A stretch of DNA of 64,000 nucleotides from Bradyrhizobium arachidis (GTDB taxonomy: Bacteria; Pseudomonadota; Alphaproteobacteria; Rhizobiales; Xanthobacteraceae), in assembly GCF_015291705.1 (NCBI RefSeq), contig NZ_CP030050.1, positions 9,673,001-9,737,000 on the forward strand, read 5' to 3'. The notes under the pieces were generated by a model. It was not told the origin of the DNA. It saw only the letters and a program-made list of their open reading frames with translations, and made no database searches. Shown here in pieces: positions 7,187 through 17,689 of the stretch. Position 1 is the first letter of the stretch. The number at the start of each line of letters is the position of its first letter. Made by a program: the position numbers and the translations under genes.

Positions 7187-8224
7187 ATGATCTTCCGCCA
7201 GCTCTTCGACAGCGTTTCGGGCACTTACAGCTATCTGCTCGCGAGCCGCCCCGGTGGCGAGGCGTTGATCCTCGATCCCGTGCTGGAGAAGGTCGATCGC
7301 TATTGCCAGCTGCTGCGCGAGCTCGACCTCAAGCTGGTCAAGGCGGTCGACACTCATCTGCATGCCGACCACGTCACCGGGCTCGGCGAGCTGCGCGACC
7401 GCACCCATTGCATGACCGTGATGGGCGACCAGACCAAGGCCGACGTGGTGGCGATGCGGGTTGCCGATGGCGACAAGGTGACGATCGAGGGCTTGTCGCT
7501 CGACGTGATGTACACGCCCGGCCACACCGACGACTCCTATTCCTATCTGATGGGCGACCGCGTCTTCACCGGCGATACGCTGTTGATCCGCGGCACCGGC
7601 CGCACCGATTTCCAGAACGGTTCTTCGCGCGCGCAGTATGAGTCGATTTTCAACCGGCTGCTGAAACTGCCTGATGAGACGATGGTGTTTCCGGCGCACG
7701 ACTACAAGGGCGACACCGTCTCCACCATCGGCGAGGAGAAGCGCTACAATCCGCGGCTCCAGGTGCGCTCGGTCGACGAATATATCGAGCTGATGGCGAA
7801 CCTGAAGCTGCCCAATCCGAAGATGATGGACGTGGCGGTGCCCGCCAACATGCGCGTCGGCCTGCATCAGGAGGAACTGGAGAAGGAAGGCCGCGCGCTC
7901 AGCGCCGCGGAGGCGATCCGTTCGCTCCACCGGCCCGACATCCTGCTTGTCGATCTCCGCGAGACCAATGAGCGCATGAAGCACGGCATGCTCGAAGGCG
8001 CGCTGCACACGCCCTATCCGTCGGTCGAGGAGAGCCTGAAGCCCGGCGGCATGCTGCGCGAGGTCGCCGCCGCCACGGGCCGCCGAGTCGTGTTCTTCTG
8101 CGCCTTCGGCGAGCGCTCGGCGATGGCGGTGGCCGCCGCGAAGGATGCGGGATTATCGAACACCGCGCACATTGCCGGCGGCATCGATGCCTGGAAGAAG
8201 GCGGGCGGGCCGGTGGTGCGTTGA
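7187..8224 (+). CDS. Persulfide dioxygenase (ETHE1-type MBL fold) fused to a rhodanese domain
   Basis: A two-domain enzyme. Residues 1-235 are a metallo-beta-lactamase fold of the ETHE1/persulfide dioxygenase group: THLHADHVTG (His57, His59, Asp61, His62), TPGHTDDS (His113), GDTLL (Asp130) and PAHDY (His171). Residues about 250-345 are a rhodanese sulfurtransferase domain with the active cysteine Cys305 in FFCAFGERS. Such fusions oxidise glutathione persulfide to sulfite and exchange sulfane sulfur with thiosulfate. No signal peptide is seen, so it acts in the cytoplasm. ATG 7187 fits the family N-terminus (MIFRQLFD); an upstream in-frame TTG at 7121 is unlikely. It lies next to the sox operon but behind a repeat. 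Confidence 0.92.
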   Translation: MIFRQLFDSVSGTYSYLLASRPGGEALILDPVLEKVDRYCQLLRELDLKLVKAVDTHLHADHVTGLGELRDRTHCMTVMGDQTKADVVAMRVADGDKVTIEGLSLDVMYTPGHTDDSYSYLMGDRVFTGDTLLIRGTGRTDFQNGSSRAQYESIFNRLLKLPDETMVFPAHDYKGDTVSTIGEEKRYNPRLQVRSVDEYIELMANLKLPNPKMMDVAVPANMRVGLHQEELEKEGRALSAAEAIRSLHRPDILLVDLRETNERMKHGMLEGALHTPYPSVEESLKPGGMLREVAAATGRRVVFFCAFGERSAMAVAAAKDAGLSNTAHIAGGIDAWKKAGGPVVR

Positions 8225-8304
8225 CACCCCGTCTTGCGGCAGATCAGGAAGCCCACATATTTTCCGGATAGAATCGGGTGCAGCATCACCATCCGGGACC
8301 AGCC

Positions 8305-8466
8305 ATGGCCAAAACCGCCAAGCCAAGCGAGCCGCCGAAGACGAAGACGGCTGACGACAAGGCAAAGACACCCCCGCCTCCGCGCGATTTCGACGACGAC
8401 TACGAGGACGGCGACATCGCCACGCCGAAGCGGGATCGCTACGGCAATGACGACGAGCCGTTGTGA
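8305..8466 (+). CDS. Small charged protein of unknown function (53 aa)
   Basis: Not recognised. A 53-residue, probably disordered protein: a lysine/proline/threonine-rich first half, then the acidic run DFDDDYEDGD and a charged tail ending in NDDEPL. ATG 8305 is chosen over an upstream in-frame start at 8278 because it has the more ordinary MAK start. Coding is plausible because the frame fills a gap between two genes in the same direction and composition is like short conserved hypothetical proteins of rhizobia, but no domain supports it. Confidence 0.5.
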   Translation: MAKTAKPSEPPKTKTADDKAKTPPPPRDFDDDYEDGDIATPKRDRYGNDDEPL

Positions 8467-8483
8467 GGGGGTAGCCCCAAACA

Positions 8484-8519
8484 CCGCTGTCGTCCCCATG
8501 AACGCAGGGACGACAGCGG
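8484..8519 (+). repeat. Perfect 13-bp-arm hairpin after the small gene
   Basis: Arms CCGCTGTCGTCCC (8484-8496) and GGGACGACAGCGG (8507-8519) around a 10-base loop. The arm sequence is the same CTGTCGTCCC/GGGACGACAG end found in the family A elements, so this looks like a minimal or deleted copy. It has no T-run, so a classic terminator is unlikely. Confidence 0.6.
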
Positions 8520-8628
8520 GGATGCAGCCCCCACCCGCACTACCTGCCATGCGCCTGCGTTCATGGACAAATAACCGCTCTCCCCGATAGTTTGCCCATC
8601 CCCTCCAGGATGTGAAAACGGAACTGCA

Positions 8629-9840
8629 ATGGCCGATGTTCTCGCCGCACCGCAACAAGGCAAGGCGGACAGCGCGCTGCGTACCCTGACGGGAATCTCG
8701 ATCGCGCATTGGGTCAGCCATTTCCATCTGCTGGTCCTGCCGATGCTGTTTCCGTTCCTGAAGGAGAAGCTCGGCGTCGGCTATGTCGAACTCGGCTTTG
8801 CGCTGACCGTGTCCGCGGTGGTGTCGGGGCTGACGCAGGCGCCGACCGGCTATCTCGTCGACCATTTTGGCGCGCGGAAGCTTCTGCTGTGCGGCCTCAC
8901 GCTCGGCGGCCTCGCGCTGATCCTGCTCGGCCTGCATCTCAGCTACCCCGCGCTGATCGCCTGCGCGGTGCTGCTCGGACTCGCCAACAGCGTCTATCAC
9001 CCCGCCGACTACGCCATCCTCGCCGAGCACATGGACGAGGCACGGATGGGCCGTGCCTTCTCGGTCCACACCTTTGCCGGCTATCTCGGCGGCGCGGTGA
9101 CGCCGGCGATCGTGGCTGCGCTGGTCACGGTGTCCGGCGGTGTCGGCGCGCTGATCGCCTCGGGCGCGATCGCCATCCTGGTGGCGCTGCTGCTGGTGGC
9201 CATGGGCATCCCCGAAGCCGGCGCGCACAAGAAGAAGCCGGGCCACGCAGCCGCGCCGAAGCAGGCCGTGATCACGCCGGCGCTGATCATGCTCACTGTG
9301 CTGTTCACGCTGCTCAGCCTGTCGGTCGCCGGCATCAACAATTTCGGCGTGGTGGCGCTGATGAGCGGCTATGGGGCGTCCTATTCGATCGCCAATGTCG
9401 CGCTGACGGCGTTCCTTGGCTGCAGCGCCGTGGGTGTGCTCGCGGGCGGCTTCCTCGCCGATTACACCGAGCATCACGGCTATGTCGCCGCCGCCTGCTT
9501 TGCCGCCAACGCAGCGATCGTGCTGCTGATCGCGCTGGTCACGCTGCCCGGCTGGGTCTTGACCGCGACGATGGCGACCGCGGGCTTCCTCTCCGGCGTG
9601 ATCGCCCCGTCGCGGGACATGCTGGTGCGCAACGCCGCGCCTCCCGGCGCCGCCGGGCGCGCCTTCGGCATCGTCTCCACCGGCTTCAATCTCGGCGGCA
9701 TCGTCTCGCCGCTGCTGTTCGGCTGGATCATGGACCAAAGCGCGCCGCACTGGGTGTTCGGGGCCTCCGTGATCTTCATGCTGGCGACGGTGGTGCTGTC
9801 GCCGTTCACCGAGCGGCGGGCGCAAGGTAAGGCGAATTGA
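8629..9840 (+). CDS. MFS transporter, Fsr-like
   Basis: A 403-residue polytopic membrane protein with about twelve hydrophobic segments and a charged central loop near residues 198-215 (AHKKKPGH). The segment GLANSVYHPADYAIL resembles the GxxNSVFHPADY region of the fosmidomycin-resistance (Fsr) group of drug exporters, and VDHFGARKLLL is the usual cytoplasmic MFS loop motif after TM2. It is likely a proton-coupled efflux protein; the substrate is unknown. It stands alone between repeats, so an operon is not apparent. Confidence 0.82.
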   Translation: MADVLAAPQQGKADSALRTLTGISIAHWVSHFHLLVLPMLFPFLKEKLGVGYVELGFALTVSAVVSGLTQAPTGYLVDHFGARKLLLCGLTLGGLALILLGLHLSYPALIACAVLLGLANSVYHPADYAILAEHMDEARMGRAFSVHTFAGYLGGAVTPAIVAALVTVSGGVGALIASGAIAILVALLLVAMGIPEAGAHKKKPGHAAAPKQAVITPALIMLTVLFTLLSLSVAGINNFGVVALMSGYGASYSIANVALTAFLGCSAVGVLAGGFLADYTEHHGYVAAACFAANAAIVLLIALVTLPGWVLTATMATAGFLSGVIAPSRDMLVRNAAPPGAAGRAFGIVSTGFNLGGIVSPLLFGWIMDQSAPHWVFGASVIFMLATVVLSPFTERRAQGKAN

Positions 9841-9865
9841 GCGGTCAATATCGCTACAAATTCAA

Positions 9866-10001
9866 CTGTCGTCCCCGCGAACGCGGGGACCCATAACCAC
9901 AGGGAGGAGTCGTAGTGCAAGACCGGTAACTCCGAGTCTTCGCCAAACACCTCCCTGTGGCTATGGGTCCCGGATCTGCGCTTCGCTTGTCCGGGACGAC
10001 G
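9866..10001. repeat. Family A palindromic element, copy 1
   Basis: A roughly 136-base element ending in CTGTCGTCCCC and GGGACGACGG. Inside are ACCCATAACCACAGGGAG and its inverted partner CTCCCTGTGGCTATGGGTC, separated by a centre related to GACTCGGAGTTAC. It lies between the MFS gene and the amidohydrolase gene. Three more copies lie at 11816, 18103 and 19662. Confidence 0.8.
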
Positions 10002-10055
10002 GCTGAGAGAGACGAGCAAAACACAACACAACAAGACAAAACGGGAAGAAACACC

Positions 10056-11771
10056 ATGAGCACCCCTGATCTCGTGATCCGCGGCGGCACTGTTGCGGAT
10101 GGAAGCGGCGGCGAGCTGTTCGAGGCTGACGTCGCGATCTCCGGCGGCAGGATCAGTGAGGTCGGGAAAGTTTCGGCGAAGGGACAAGAAGAGATCGACG
10201 CGCGCGGAAAACTGGTGACGCCGGGCTTCGTTGACGTGCACACCCATTACGACGGCCAGGTCACCTGGAGCCAGGACATCACGCCGTCCTCGCAGAACGG
10301 CGTCACCACGGCGATCATGGGCAATTGCGGCGTCGGCTTCGCGCCGTGCAAGCCCGCCGATCACACCCGTCTGATCCAGCTGATGGAAGGCGTCGAGGAC
10401 ATTCCGGAACCAGTGCTGAGTGCCGGCATTCCCTGGGCCTGGGAGAGCTTTCCGGATTACATGAACTGGCTGTCCAAGCGCGATTTCGACATCGATGTCG
10501 GCGCGCAGCTGCCGCATGCCGCGCTGCGCGTCTATGTCATGGGCGAGCGCGGCGCGCGCCGCGATCCCTCGACCGCCGAGGACAACGCTGCGATGGCGAA
10601 GCTCGCGGGCGAGGCGGTGCGCTCCGGCGCGCTCGGCTTCTCGACCTCCCGCACGCTCAACCACCGCACCTCGACCGGCGATTTCACCCCGACGCTGAAA
10701 GCCGGCGAGGACGAGCTGACCGCGATCGCCGGCGCGATGCATCGCGAGGGCCGCAGCGTGCTGCAATTCGTGCTTGATCTCTCGACCATCCACGAAGATC
10801 TGCCGATGATGCTGCGGGTCGCGGACGCCACGAAGTGCCCGATCTCGTTCTCGATCACGCAGAACGACAAGGCGCCCGACCGCTGGCGCCAGACGCTGGA
10901 CGAGATCAATGCGGCGGCCAAGCGCGGCCTTTCCATCGCCGCGCAGATCGCGGCACGCCCGGTCGGCCTCCTGCTCGGGCTCGAGCTGTCGCGAAACCCG
11001 TTCCAGACCCATCCGAGCTACAAGGCGATCGCGCATTTGCCGCTGACGGAGCGGCTGGCGCGGTTGCACCAGAGCGAGGTGCGCAAGGCGATCCTCAGCG
11101 AGACGGCGACGTCGACCGACGATCCGCTGTTCTTCCGTCCGAACTACGACAAGATGTTCCTGCTCGGCGATCCCCCCGACTACGAGCAGCCGCCGGAGAA
11201 CGCGCTGGGCCCGCAGGCGCGCAGGCAGGGCCGCCAGCCGGAGGAGCTCGCCTATGATGCGATGCTGTCGGGAGAGGGCCGCGGCATGCTCTACGTGCCG
11301 TTCCTCAATTATGCCGACGGCAATCTCGATGCGACGCGCGAGATGCTGATCGATCCGCAATCGGTGCCGGGCCTGTCCGACGGCGGCGCGCATTGCGGCA
11401 TCATCTGCGATGCCAGCTTCCCGACCTATCTGCTGACGCACTGGACGCGCGACCGCAAGCGCGGCGAGAAGCTGACGATCCCGTTCGTGGTCGCCGCGCA
11501 GTCGCGCAAGACCGCGCTCTCGGTCGGCCTCACCGATCGCGGGCTTATCGCGCCCGGCTACAAGGCCGACGTCAACGTGATCGACTACGACCGCCTGCAC
11601 CTGCATCCGCCGAAGGTGCATTACGATCTGCCGGTCGGCGGTCGCAGGCTGTTGCAGGATGTCGACGGCTATGAGGCGACGATCGTGTCGGGCGTGCTGA
11701 CGCGGCGGCACGGCGAGGCCACGGGGCAGCGGCCGGGCAAGCTGATTCGTGGCGCGCAGGGGATGAATTAG
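10056..11771 (+). CDS. N-acyl-D-amino-acid deacylase family amidohydrolase
   Basis: A 571-residue cytoplasmic metal-dependent amidohydrolase. The N-terminal composite beta-sandwich (DLVIRGGTVADGSG) leads into the metal motif DVHTHYDGQ (His62, His64), and the C-terminus returns to the sandwich (APGYKADVNVIDYDRL). This layout and the GVTTAIMGNCG segment are typical of D-aminoacylase/DAN-type enzymes that remove acyl groups from N-acyl-D-amino acids; the exact substrate is not certain. ATG 10056 has GGGAAGAA just upstream; the in-frame extension to 9957 is inside the repeat element. The convergent MFS gene at 11997-13334 could carry its substrate. Confidence 0.87.
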   Translation: MSTPDLVIRGGTVADGSGGELFEADVAISGGRISEVGKVSAKGQEEIDARGKLVTPGFVDVHTHYDGQVTWSQDITPSSQNGVTTAIMGNCGVGFAPCKPADHTRLIQLMEGVEDIPEPVLSAGIPWAWESFPDYMNWLSKRDFDIDVGAQLPHAALRVYVMGERGARRDPSTAEDNAAMAKLAGEAVRSGALGFSTSRTLNHRTSTGDFTPTLKAGEDELTAIAGAMHREGRSVLQFVLDLSTIHEDLPMMLRVADATKCPISFSITQNDKAPDRWRQTLDEINAAAKRGLSIAAQIAARPVGLLLGLELSRNPFQTHPSYKAIAHLPLTERLARLHQSEVRKAILSETATSTDDPLFFRPNYDKMFLLGDPPDYEQPPENALGPQARRQGRQPEELAYDAMLSGEGRGMLYVPFLNYADGNLDATREMLIDPQSVPGLSDGGAHCGIICDASFPTYLLTHWTRDRKRGEKLTIPFVVAAQSRKTALSVGLTDRGLIAPGYKADVNVIDYDRLHLHPPKVHYDLPVGGRRLLQDVDGYEATIVSGVLTRRHGEATGQRPGKLIRGAQGMN

Positions 11772-11815
11772 GCGAGGGCTGTCGCTGAGGCGCACAAGCC
11801 GCGCCTCACTCCCCG

Positions 11816-11960
11816 CTGTCGTCCCCGCGAACGCGGGGACCCATAACCACAGGGAGAAATTTGGCGAAGACTCGGAGTTACGAGCTTCCGCCAAACTTCT
11901 CCCTGTGGTTATGGATCCCGGATCGGCGCTCCGCTTCGCTGCGCTTGTCCGGGACGACAG
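11816..11960. repeat. Family A palindromic element, copy 2
   Basis: A 145-base element with CTGTCGTCCC and GGGACGACAG ends, containing CCATAACCACAGGGAG, the centre TTTGGCGAAGACTCGGAG, TTACGAGCTTCCGCCAAAC and CTCCCTGTGGTTATGG. It is the best-formed copy here: nearly the whole element can fold on itself. It lies between two convergent genes. Confidence 0.82.
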
Positions 11961-11996
11961 TTGTGGTTGGGGCGAACAGCTTGCCTTGCAGCCCGC

Positions 11997-13334
11997 TTAC
12001 GTCGGCGAGACCGCGCCTTTCAGCGGGGCGGGCTGCGCCGCCGCACCACCCGTGAGCCTCGCCTTTTCCGTGTTCGGCCAGAGCAGCAAGAGGCCGAGCA
12101 GGCCAGAGCCGACCATGACGGCGGCGTTGATGCTGAAGCCGGTCATGTAGCCATCGAGCATGCTGCCGGCGTGCTGGATCACGGTGCCCATCACGTTCGG
12201 CGCGATGATGCCCGAGAGCGTGTAGAGCGCTCCGTAGATCGCGAGGATGGCGCCGCGCTGCGATACCGGCGTGAACTCGCCGAGCATGGGCGGGCAGACG
12301 ACGTAGATCGCGCCGCACAGGCCGGTGCCGACCACGAGCAGGACGATCTGGAAGCTCGCGCCCTGGACATGCGGCATCATCGCCAGGATCAGCCCGCCGA
12401 TCACCAGCGGCACCGCGCCGAGCACGCCGCGGGCGATGCGGGTGTTGTAGCCGCGGGCCATCATCACCTGCGAGATCCACCCCGTGAGAATCACGATGGT
12501 GGCACCGAACACCCAGGGCAGGATCGAGATGAAGCCAGCCTGGCTCTGCGAGAAGCCGAGACCCTTGACGATGAAAGGCGTGAACCAGGTGAGGCCGAGC
12601 GACAGCGCCCAGTAAGCGCCGAAGGTCGCCGCGACGCAGCCGATGAAGGTGCGCGAGGTGAGAAGCTGCAGGTAGGGAATCGCCGGCTCGGTCGCGGCCG
12701 AGACCTGCGTGCTCTCGAGCGGCCCTTCCTTGCCGAGCGCGAGCCAGGCCGCAACCCAGATCAGGCCTACGACGCCAAGGGCACCGAAGGCATAGTGCCA
12801 GGAGTGATTGACGATGACCCAGTTCAGCGCCGGCACCGCGAGGATGACGCCGAAGGCCGAGCCTTGCGACAGGATCGCGGTCGGCAGCGTGCGCTTCTCG
12901 TCGGGGAACCATTTGTAGATCGCGTGCGCGGCGACCGAGAAGGCCGGACCCTCGCCCGCGCCGAGCACGATGCGGCAGATCAGGAGCGTGGTGAAAGAGA
13001 CGGTGCCGACCATCGGAAACTGTGCCAGCGCCCAGATCACGGCCAGCGTGAGCAGCACCCAGCGCGTCGGCACCTTGTTGACGATGAAGCCGACGACGAT
13101 GGCCGAGATCGAGAACAGGAAGAAGAACGAGGAGCCGAGCAGGCCGAATTGCTCGGCGCTGAGCTTCATGTCGGTCATGATCGGCACGCCGGCGAGGCCG
13201 ACGACGATCTTGTCGGCGAAGTTTACCAGCATGAAGAGAAAGAGCAGAAACGTGACGGTCCAGGCGCCCTTCGGCGTTTCTTTGGACGTCCCTGCCGTCG
13301 TACCCGCCGCGGACGGCATTCCCTGAGCGCTCAT
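11997..13334 (-). CDS. MFS transporter, anion:cation symporter (ACS)-like
   Basis: A 445-residue protein with about twelve membrane segments. Features of the ACS branch are FADKIVVGLAGVPIM in TM1, RIVLGAGEGPAFSVAAHAIYKWFPDEKR in the TM4-5 region and a second-half start at SRTFIGCVAATFGAYW. ACS members usually import organic anions such as sugar acids or aromatic acids. The start is ATG 13334 behind GGGGAGA; an upstream in-frame extension lacks support. It is divergent from the ABC operon at 13480 and convergent with the amidohydrolase gene. Confidence 0.85.
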   Translation of the reverse strand: MSAQGMPSAAGTTAGTSKETPKGAWTVTFLLFLFMLVNFADKIVVGLAGVPIMTDMKLSAEQFGLLGSSFFFLFSISAIVVGFIVNKVPTRWVLLTLAVIWALAQFPMVGTVSFTTLLICRIVLGAGEGPAFSVAAHAIYKWFPDEKRTLPTAILSQGSAFGVILAVPALNWVIVNHSWHYAFGALGVVGLIWVAAWLALGKEGPLESTQVSAATEPAIPYLQLLTSRTFIGCVAATFGAYWALSLGLTWFTPFIVKGLGFSQSQAGFISILPWVFGATIVILTGWISQVMMARGYNTRIARGVLGAVPLVIGGLILAMMPHVQGASFQIVLLVVGTGLCGAIYVVCPPMLGEFTPVSQRGAILAIYGALYTLSGIIAPNVMGTVIQHAGSMLDGYMTGFSINAAVMVGSGLLGLLLLWPNTEKARLTGGAAAQPAPLKGAVSPT

Positions 13335-13479
13335 GATTCTCCCCGTCTGTGTTTTTTGGCACTTTTTTGATTTGGCCTTCGTGAAGCTAACAACGGCTGC
13401 GACAGCAACGCAACCCCGGCATTTCCCCACCAAGTGTGCTACGCAACATTTCCGTTAATTCCGCCCGGCGCCATTCATC

Positions 13480-14129
<650 letters not shown>

Positions 14130-14133
<4 letters not shown>

Positions 14134-16592
14134 GACGCGCGCTGTGGGTCCTCGCCGTGCTGCTCAGCCATTGGCGGCGTCACAAGATGCAGTTCGCAAC
14201 GCTCCTGATCGGCCTGATCGCGGCGACCGCCTTGTGGAGCGGCGTGCAGGCGATCAACCAGCAGGCCCGCAACGCCTATGACCGCGCCGCGGCGACATTC
14301 GGCGGCGTGCGCACGGCCATGCTGGTGGCGCCGAATGCGGCGACGTTCTCCCAAGACTTGTTCGTCAAGCTCCGCCGCGCCGGCTGGCCGGTCTCGCCAG
14401 TGCTGGAAGGACGCGTCCAGGTCAACGGACGCTCGGTGCGGCTGCTCGGCATCGAACCGGTGACTTTGCCGACCGATGTCGGCAACGCGCCGCGCCCTGG
14501 AGCCTCTGATTTGAGCGGCTTCGTTGCCCCGCCCGGTCAGACATTGGTGGCGCGGGAGACGCTGAGCGATCTGCAGGAGCAGGAGGGCGCGGCGCCACCG
14601 ATCAGCAGCGGCGCAAAGCTGCCGCCGCTGCGCGTGCTGCCGCAGCTCGTACCCGATGTGCTAGTGGTCGATATCGGCGTGGCGCAGCGGCTGCTGAACA
14701 AGCCAGATCAGGTCTCGCGGCTCCTCATCGGCAAGCCGAAGGGCAAGCCGGCGCCGCTGCAAGACGTCGTCGGCGATCAGTTGCAACGGGTCGAGCCGAA
14801 TGCGGAGACGGAGCTCGAGCGCCTCACCGACAGTTTTCATCTCAACCTCACGGCCTTCGGCCTGTTGTCGTTCTTCGTCGGCCTCTTCATCGTCAATTCG
14901 GCCGTGGGCCTCGCCTTCGAGCAGCGGCTGCCGATGCTGCGCACCTTGCGGGCCTGCGGTGCCTCGGCGCGGCTGGTCAACACGGTGCTGGTGATCGAGC
15001 TGGTGGCGCTGGCGCTGGTCGCAGGATTGATCGGGCTCGTCTGTGGCTATTTCATCGCGGCGGCGCTTCTCCCCGATGTCGCGGCCTCGCTGCGCGGGCT
15101 CTACGGCGCGCAGATCCCGGGGCAACTCACATTGCGGCCTGAATGGTGGCTCGCCGGGATCGGCATCAGCATTGCGGGCGCGCTTGTTGCGGCGGCGACC
15201 AGCCTGATCAAGGCGATCAGGATGCCGGTGCTGGCGACGGCGCAGCCGCGCGCCTGGCAGCAGCGGCAGCGGCGCTGGCTGATTCTGCAGAGCCTTGCCG
15301 CCGGCGCCGTGTTCGCGGTTGCGCTGCTGCTGCTTCATTACGGCGTGTCGCTGATCGCGGGATTCGGCGTGCTGGCGGCGCTGATGTTAGGTGCGGCGCT
15401 GATCCTGCCGGCCTTCCTCGAAATCATCCTGCTCGCCGGCCAGCGCACGGCGCAAGGTCCGCTATCGCTGTGGTTCTGGGCGGATAGCCGGCAACAGCTG
15501 TCGGGACTGTCGCTGGCGCTGATGGCGTTGCTGCTCGCGCTCGCCGTCAATGTCGGGGTGTCCACCATGGTGGAAACCTTCAGCCGCACCTTCATCGGCT
15601 GGCTCAACGGGCGGCTCGCCGCCGACGTCTACATCAGCGCGGCCGACAATTCGCAGGGCGTTGCGATCCGCAACTGGCTGAAGGAGCGCAGCGACGTACA
15701 GGCGATCCTGTCGGGCGGACGCGCCGAGACGCAGGTTCAGGGCCAGCCGGTGGAATTGTTCGGCCTGCCCGACCACCCGCTCTATCGCGAGCGCTGGCCG
15801 CTGCTGGAGACCGCGCCGCGCGCCTGGACTCAGCTCGTGCCGGGCAATGCCGCCTTCATCAGCGAGCAGCTCAGCCGCCGCCTCAACGTCCGCGTCGGCG
15901 ATGTGATCGAGGTGCCGGCGCCGGGCGGGACGTGGGAGCTCGACATCGTCGGCATCTATGCCGATTACGGCAACCCCAAGGGCCAGCTCGCGGTGAATGT
16001 CGCGGCGCTGATCCGGCATTTTCCGCAGACGCCGCAGACCCGGATTGGCCTGATCGTCGCGAAGGACAATATCGCCGGCCTGATCGCGGCGCTGCAGAAG
16101 CAGTTCGCGCTCGACGATCGCAGCGTCGCCGACCAGGCGACGGTGAAGGCGGAATCGATCCGCATCTTCAATCGCACCTTTGCCGTCACGTCGGCGCTGA
16201 ACGCCTTCACGCTCGGCGTCGCCGGCATTGCGCTCCTGACCAGCCTGCTGACGCTGGCGAACTCGCGCCTGCCGCAGCTCGCGCCGCTGTGGGCGGTCGG
16301 CATCACGCGGCCGCGCCTTGCCGCGATCGAGTTGACCAAGACGCTGTCGGTCGCGCTGTTCACCTCGCTCCTGGCCGTGCCGCTCGGGCTCCTGGTGGCG
16401 TGGTGCCTGATCGCGATCGTGAACGTAAAGGCGTTCGGCTGGCGGCTGCCGTTCCACGTCTTTCCGCTGCAACTGGTCGAGCTGGTTGCGGTGGCGCTGC
16501 TCGCTTCGCTGCTTGCAGCGCTGCTGCCGATGGTGCGGCTGGCGCGGATGCAGCCGGCGAGCCTCGTCAAGGTGTTTGCCAATGAGCGCTGA
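14130..16592 (+). CDS. Double FtsX-domain ABC permease (AttFG-like fusion)
   Basis: An 820-residue inner-membrane protein. TM1 is near residues 22-40, followed by a large periplasmic domain (about 45-240), an FtsX domain with three TMs (about 250-365), further membrane segments near 385-470, a second periplasmic domain (about 490-680) and a C-terminal FtsX domain (about 690-815) containing GITRPRLAAIELTKT. The two-unit architecture equals two MacB/LolC-like halves in one chain, as if AttF and AttG were fused. With the ATPase it should move lipids, lipoproteins or another hydrophobic cargo rather than import a solute. The next gene overlaps its end by 11 bases. Confidence 0.85.
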
Positions 16593-17664
16593 TCGGATCT
16601 CCCGGCGCGCCTTTGCCGGCGGCCTCGCCGCACTCGCTCTCGCACGCCGCGCCAGCGCGCAAGGTTATGCCGGGCTCGGCGAGACCGCCGACGGCTTTGC
16701 CAAGGTGACGCCGGGAAAGGCCTTTGCTTTCCCAGCCGATCACGGGCCGCATCCGGAGTTTCGCATCGAATGGTGGTATCTCACGGCGAATCTCATCGAC
16801 AGCAGCGGCGCGGCGTGCGGCCTGCAATGGACGCTGTTTCGGCAGGCGGCGCGGCCGGGGCCGCAAGGCGAAGGCTGGGCCAATCAGCAGATCTGGATGG
16901 CGCATGCCGCAGTGACGCGCGCAGGCACGCACCGCTTCAGCGAAGTGTTTTCGCGCGGCGGGATCGGACAGGCCGACGTCACGGACAAGCCGTTCGCGGC
17001 CTGGATCGATGATTGGGAGATGAAAGGTTTTGAAAAGACCGGCGACCACATCTTGGCGCCGTTGACGCTGAAGGCCTCGGGCACCGACTTCAGCTACGCG
17101 TTGACGCTGGAGGCCGATCGTCCGGTGGTGCTGCAGGGCGACCACGGCTACAGCCGCAAATCGGAGCGCGGACAGGCGTCGTATTATTACAGCCAGCCGT
17201 TCTATCGTGCGCGCGGCACGCTCACCATCGACGACAAGCCTGTCGATGTTTCCGGGCAAGCCTGGATGGACCGCGAATGGAGCAGCCAGCCGCTCGATGC
17301 CGACCAGACCGGCTGGGACTGGCTGTCGCTGCATCTCGCATCCGGCGACAAGCTGATGCTGTACCGGCTGCGCCAGAAGGACGGCAAGGATTATCCGTTC
17401 GGCAACTGGATCAGCGCCGCCGGCGACACACAGATGATTGCGGGCAATGATATCCAGATGAGTCCGAAAGCAACGGCCGAGGTCGCGGGCCGCAAGCTGC
17501 CGGTGGAATGGCAGATCGCGATTCCCTCGCGCTCGTTCTCGATTCTTTGCAAGCCGCTCAATCCGAAGGCATGGATGGGGACGGGCTTCTCCTATTGGGA
17601 GGGCCCGATCAGCTTTGCCGGCACGCATGACGGCGTTGGCTATCTCGAGTTGACGGGCTATTGA
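16582..17664 (+). CDS. Secreted lipocalin-like CrtC/AttH family protein
   Basis: A 360-residue protein starting with a twin-arginine-type signal (SRRAFAGGLAALALA) ending near residue 25. The mature protein matches the AttH/CrtC-like (hydroxyneurosporene-synthase-like) family with two lipocalin-like halves: FRIEWWYLTANL, LQWTLFR and SGQAWMDREWSS are the recognisable blocks. Despite the CrtC name, members beside ABC exporters have been proposed to act in lipid handling, not carotenoid hydration; no carotenoid genes are nearby. The start ATG 16582 overlaps the permease stop, implying coupling. Confidence 0.84.
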   Translation: MSADRISRRAFAGGLAALALARRASAQGYAGLGETADGFAKVTPGKAFAFPADHGPHPEFRIEWWYLTANLIDSSGAACGLQWTLFRQAARPGPQGEGWANQQIWMAHAAVTRAGTHRFSEVFSRGGIGQADVTDKPFAAWIDDWEMKGFEKTGDHILAPLTLKASGTDFSYALTLEADRPVVLQGDHGYSRKSERGQASYYYSQPFYRARGTLTIDDKPVDVSGQAWMDREWSSQPLDADQTGWDWLSLHLASGDKLMLYRLRQKDGKDYPFGNWISAAGDTQMIAGNDIQMSPKATAEVAGRKLPVEWQIAIPSRSFSILCKPLNPKAWMGTGFSYWEGPISFAGTHDGVGYLELTGY

Positions 17665-17689
17665 AGCGCGGTCTCTAAGGGGATTCGCG

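Noticed and set aside
8014..11894. Two long minus-strand frames (603 and 804 codons) opposite the MFS and amidohydrolase genes
   Set aside because: Antisense shadows of two well-recognised plus-strand genes.
13355..13380. TGGCAC followed by T-rich sequence as a sigma-54 promoter
   Set aside because: The required TTGC element at the right spacing is missing.
16582..17664. Carotenoid 1,2-hydratase as a specific function for the CrtC/AttH-like protein
   Set aside because: No carotenoid genes are nearby and the gene is coupled to an ABC exporter, so only the family is named.
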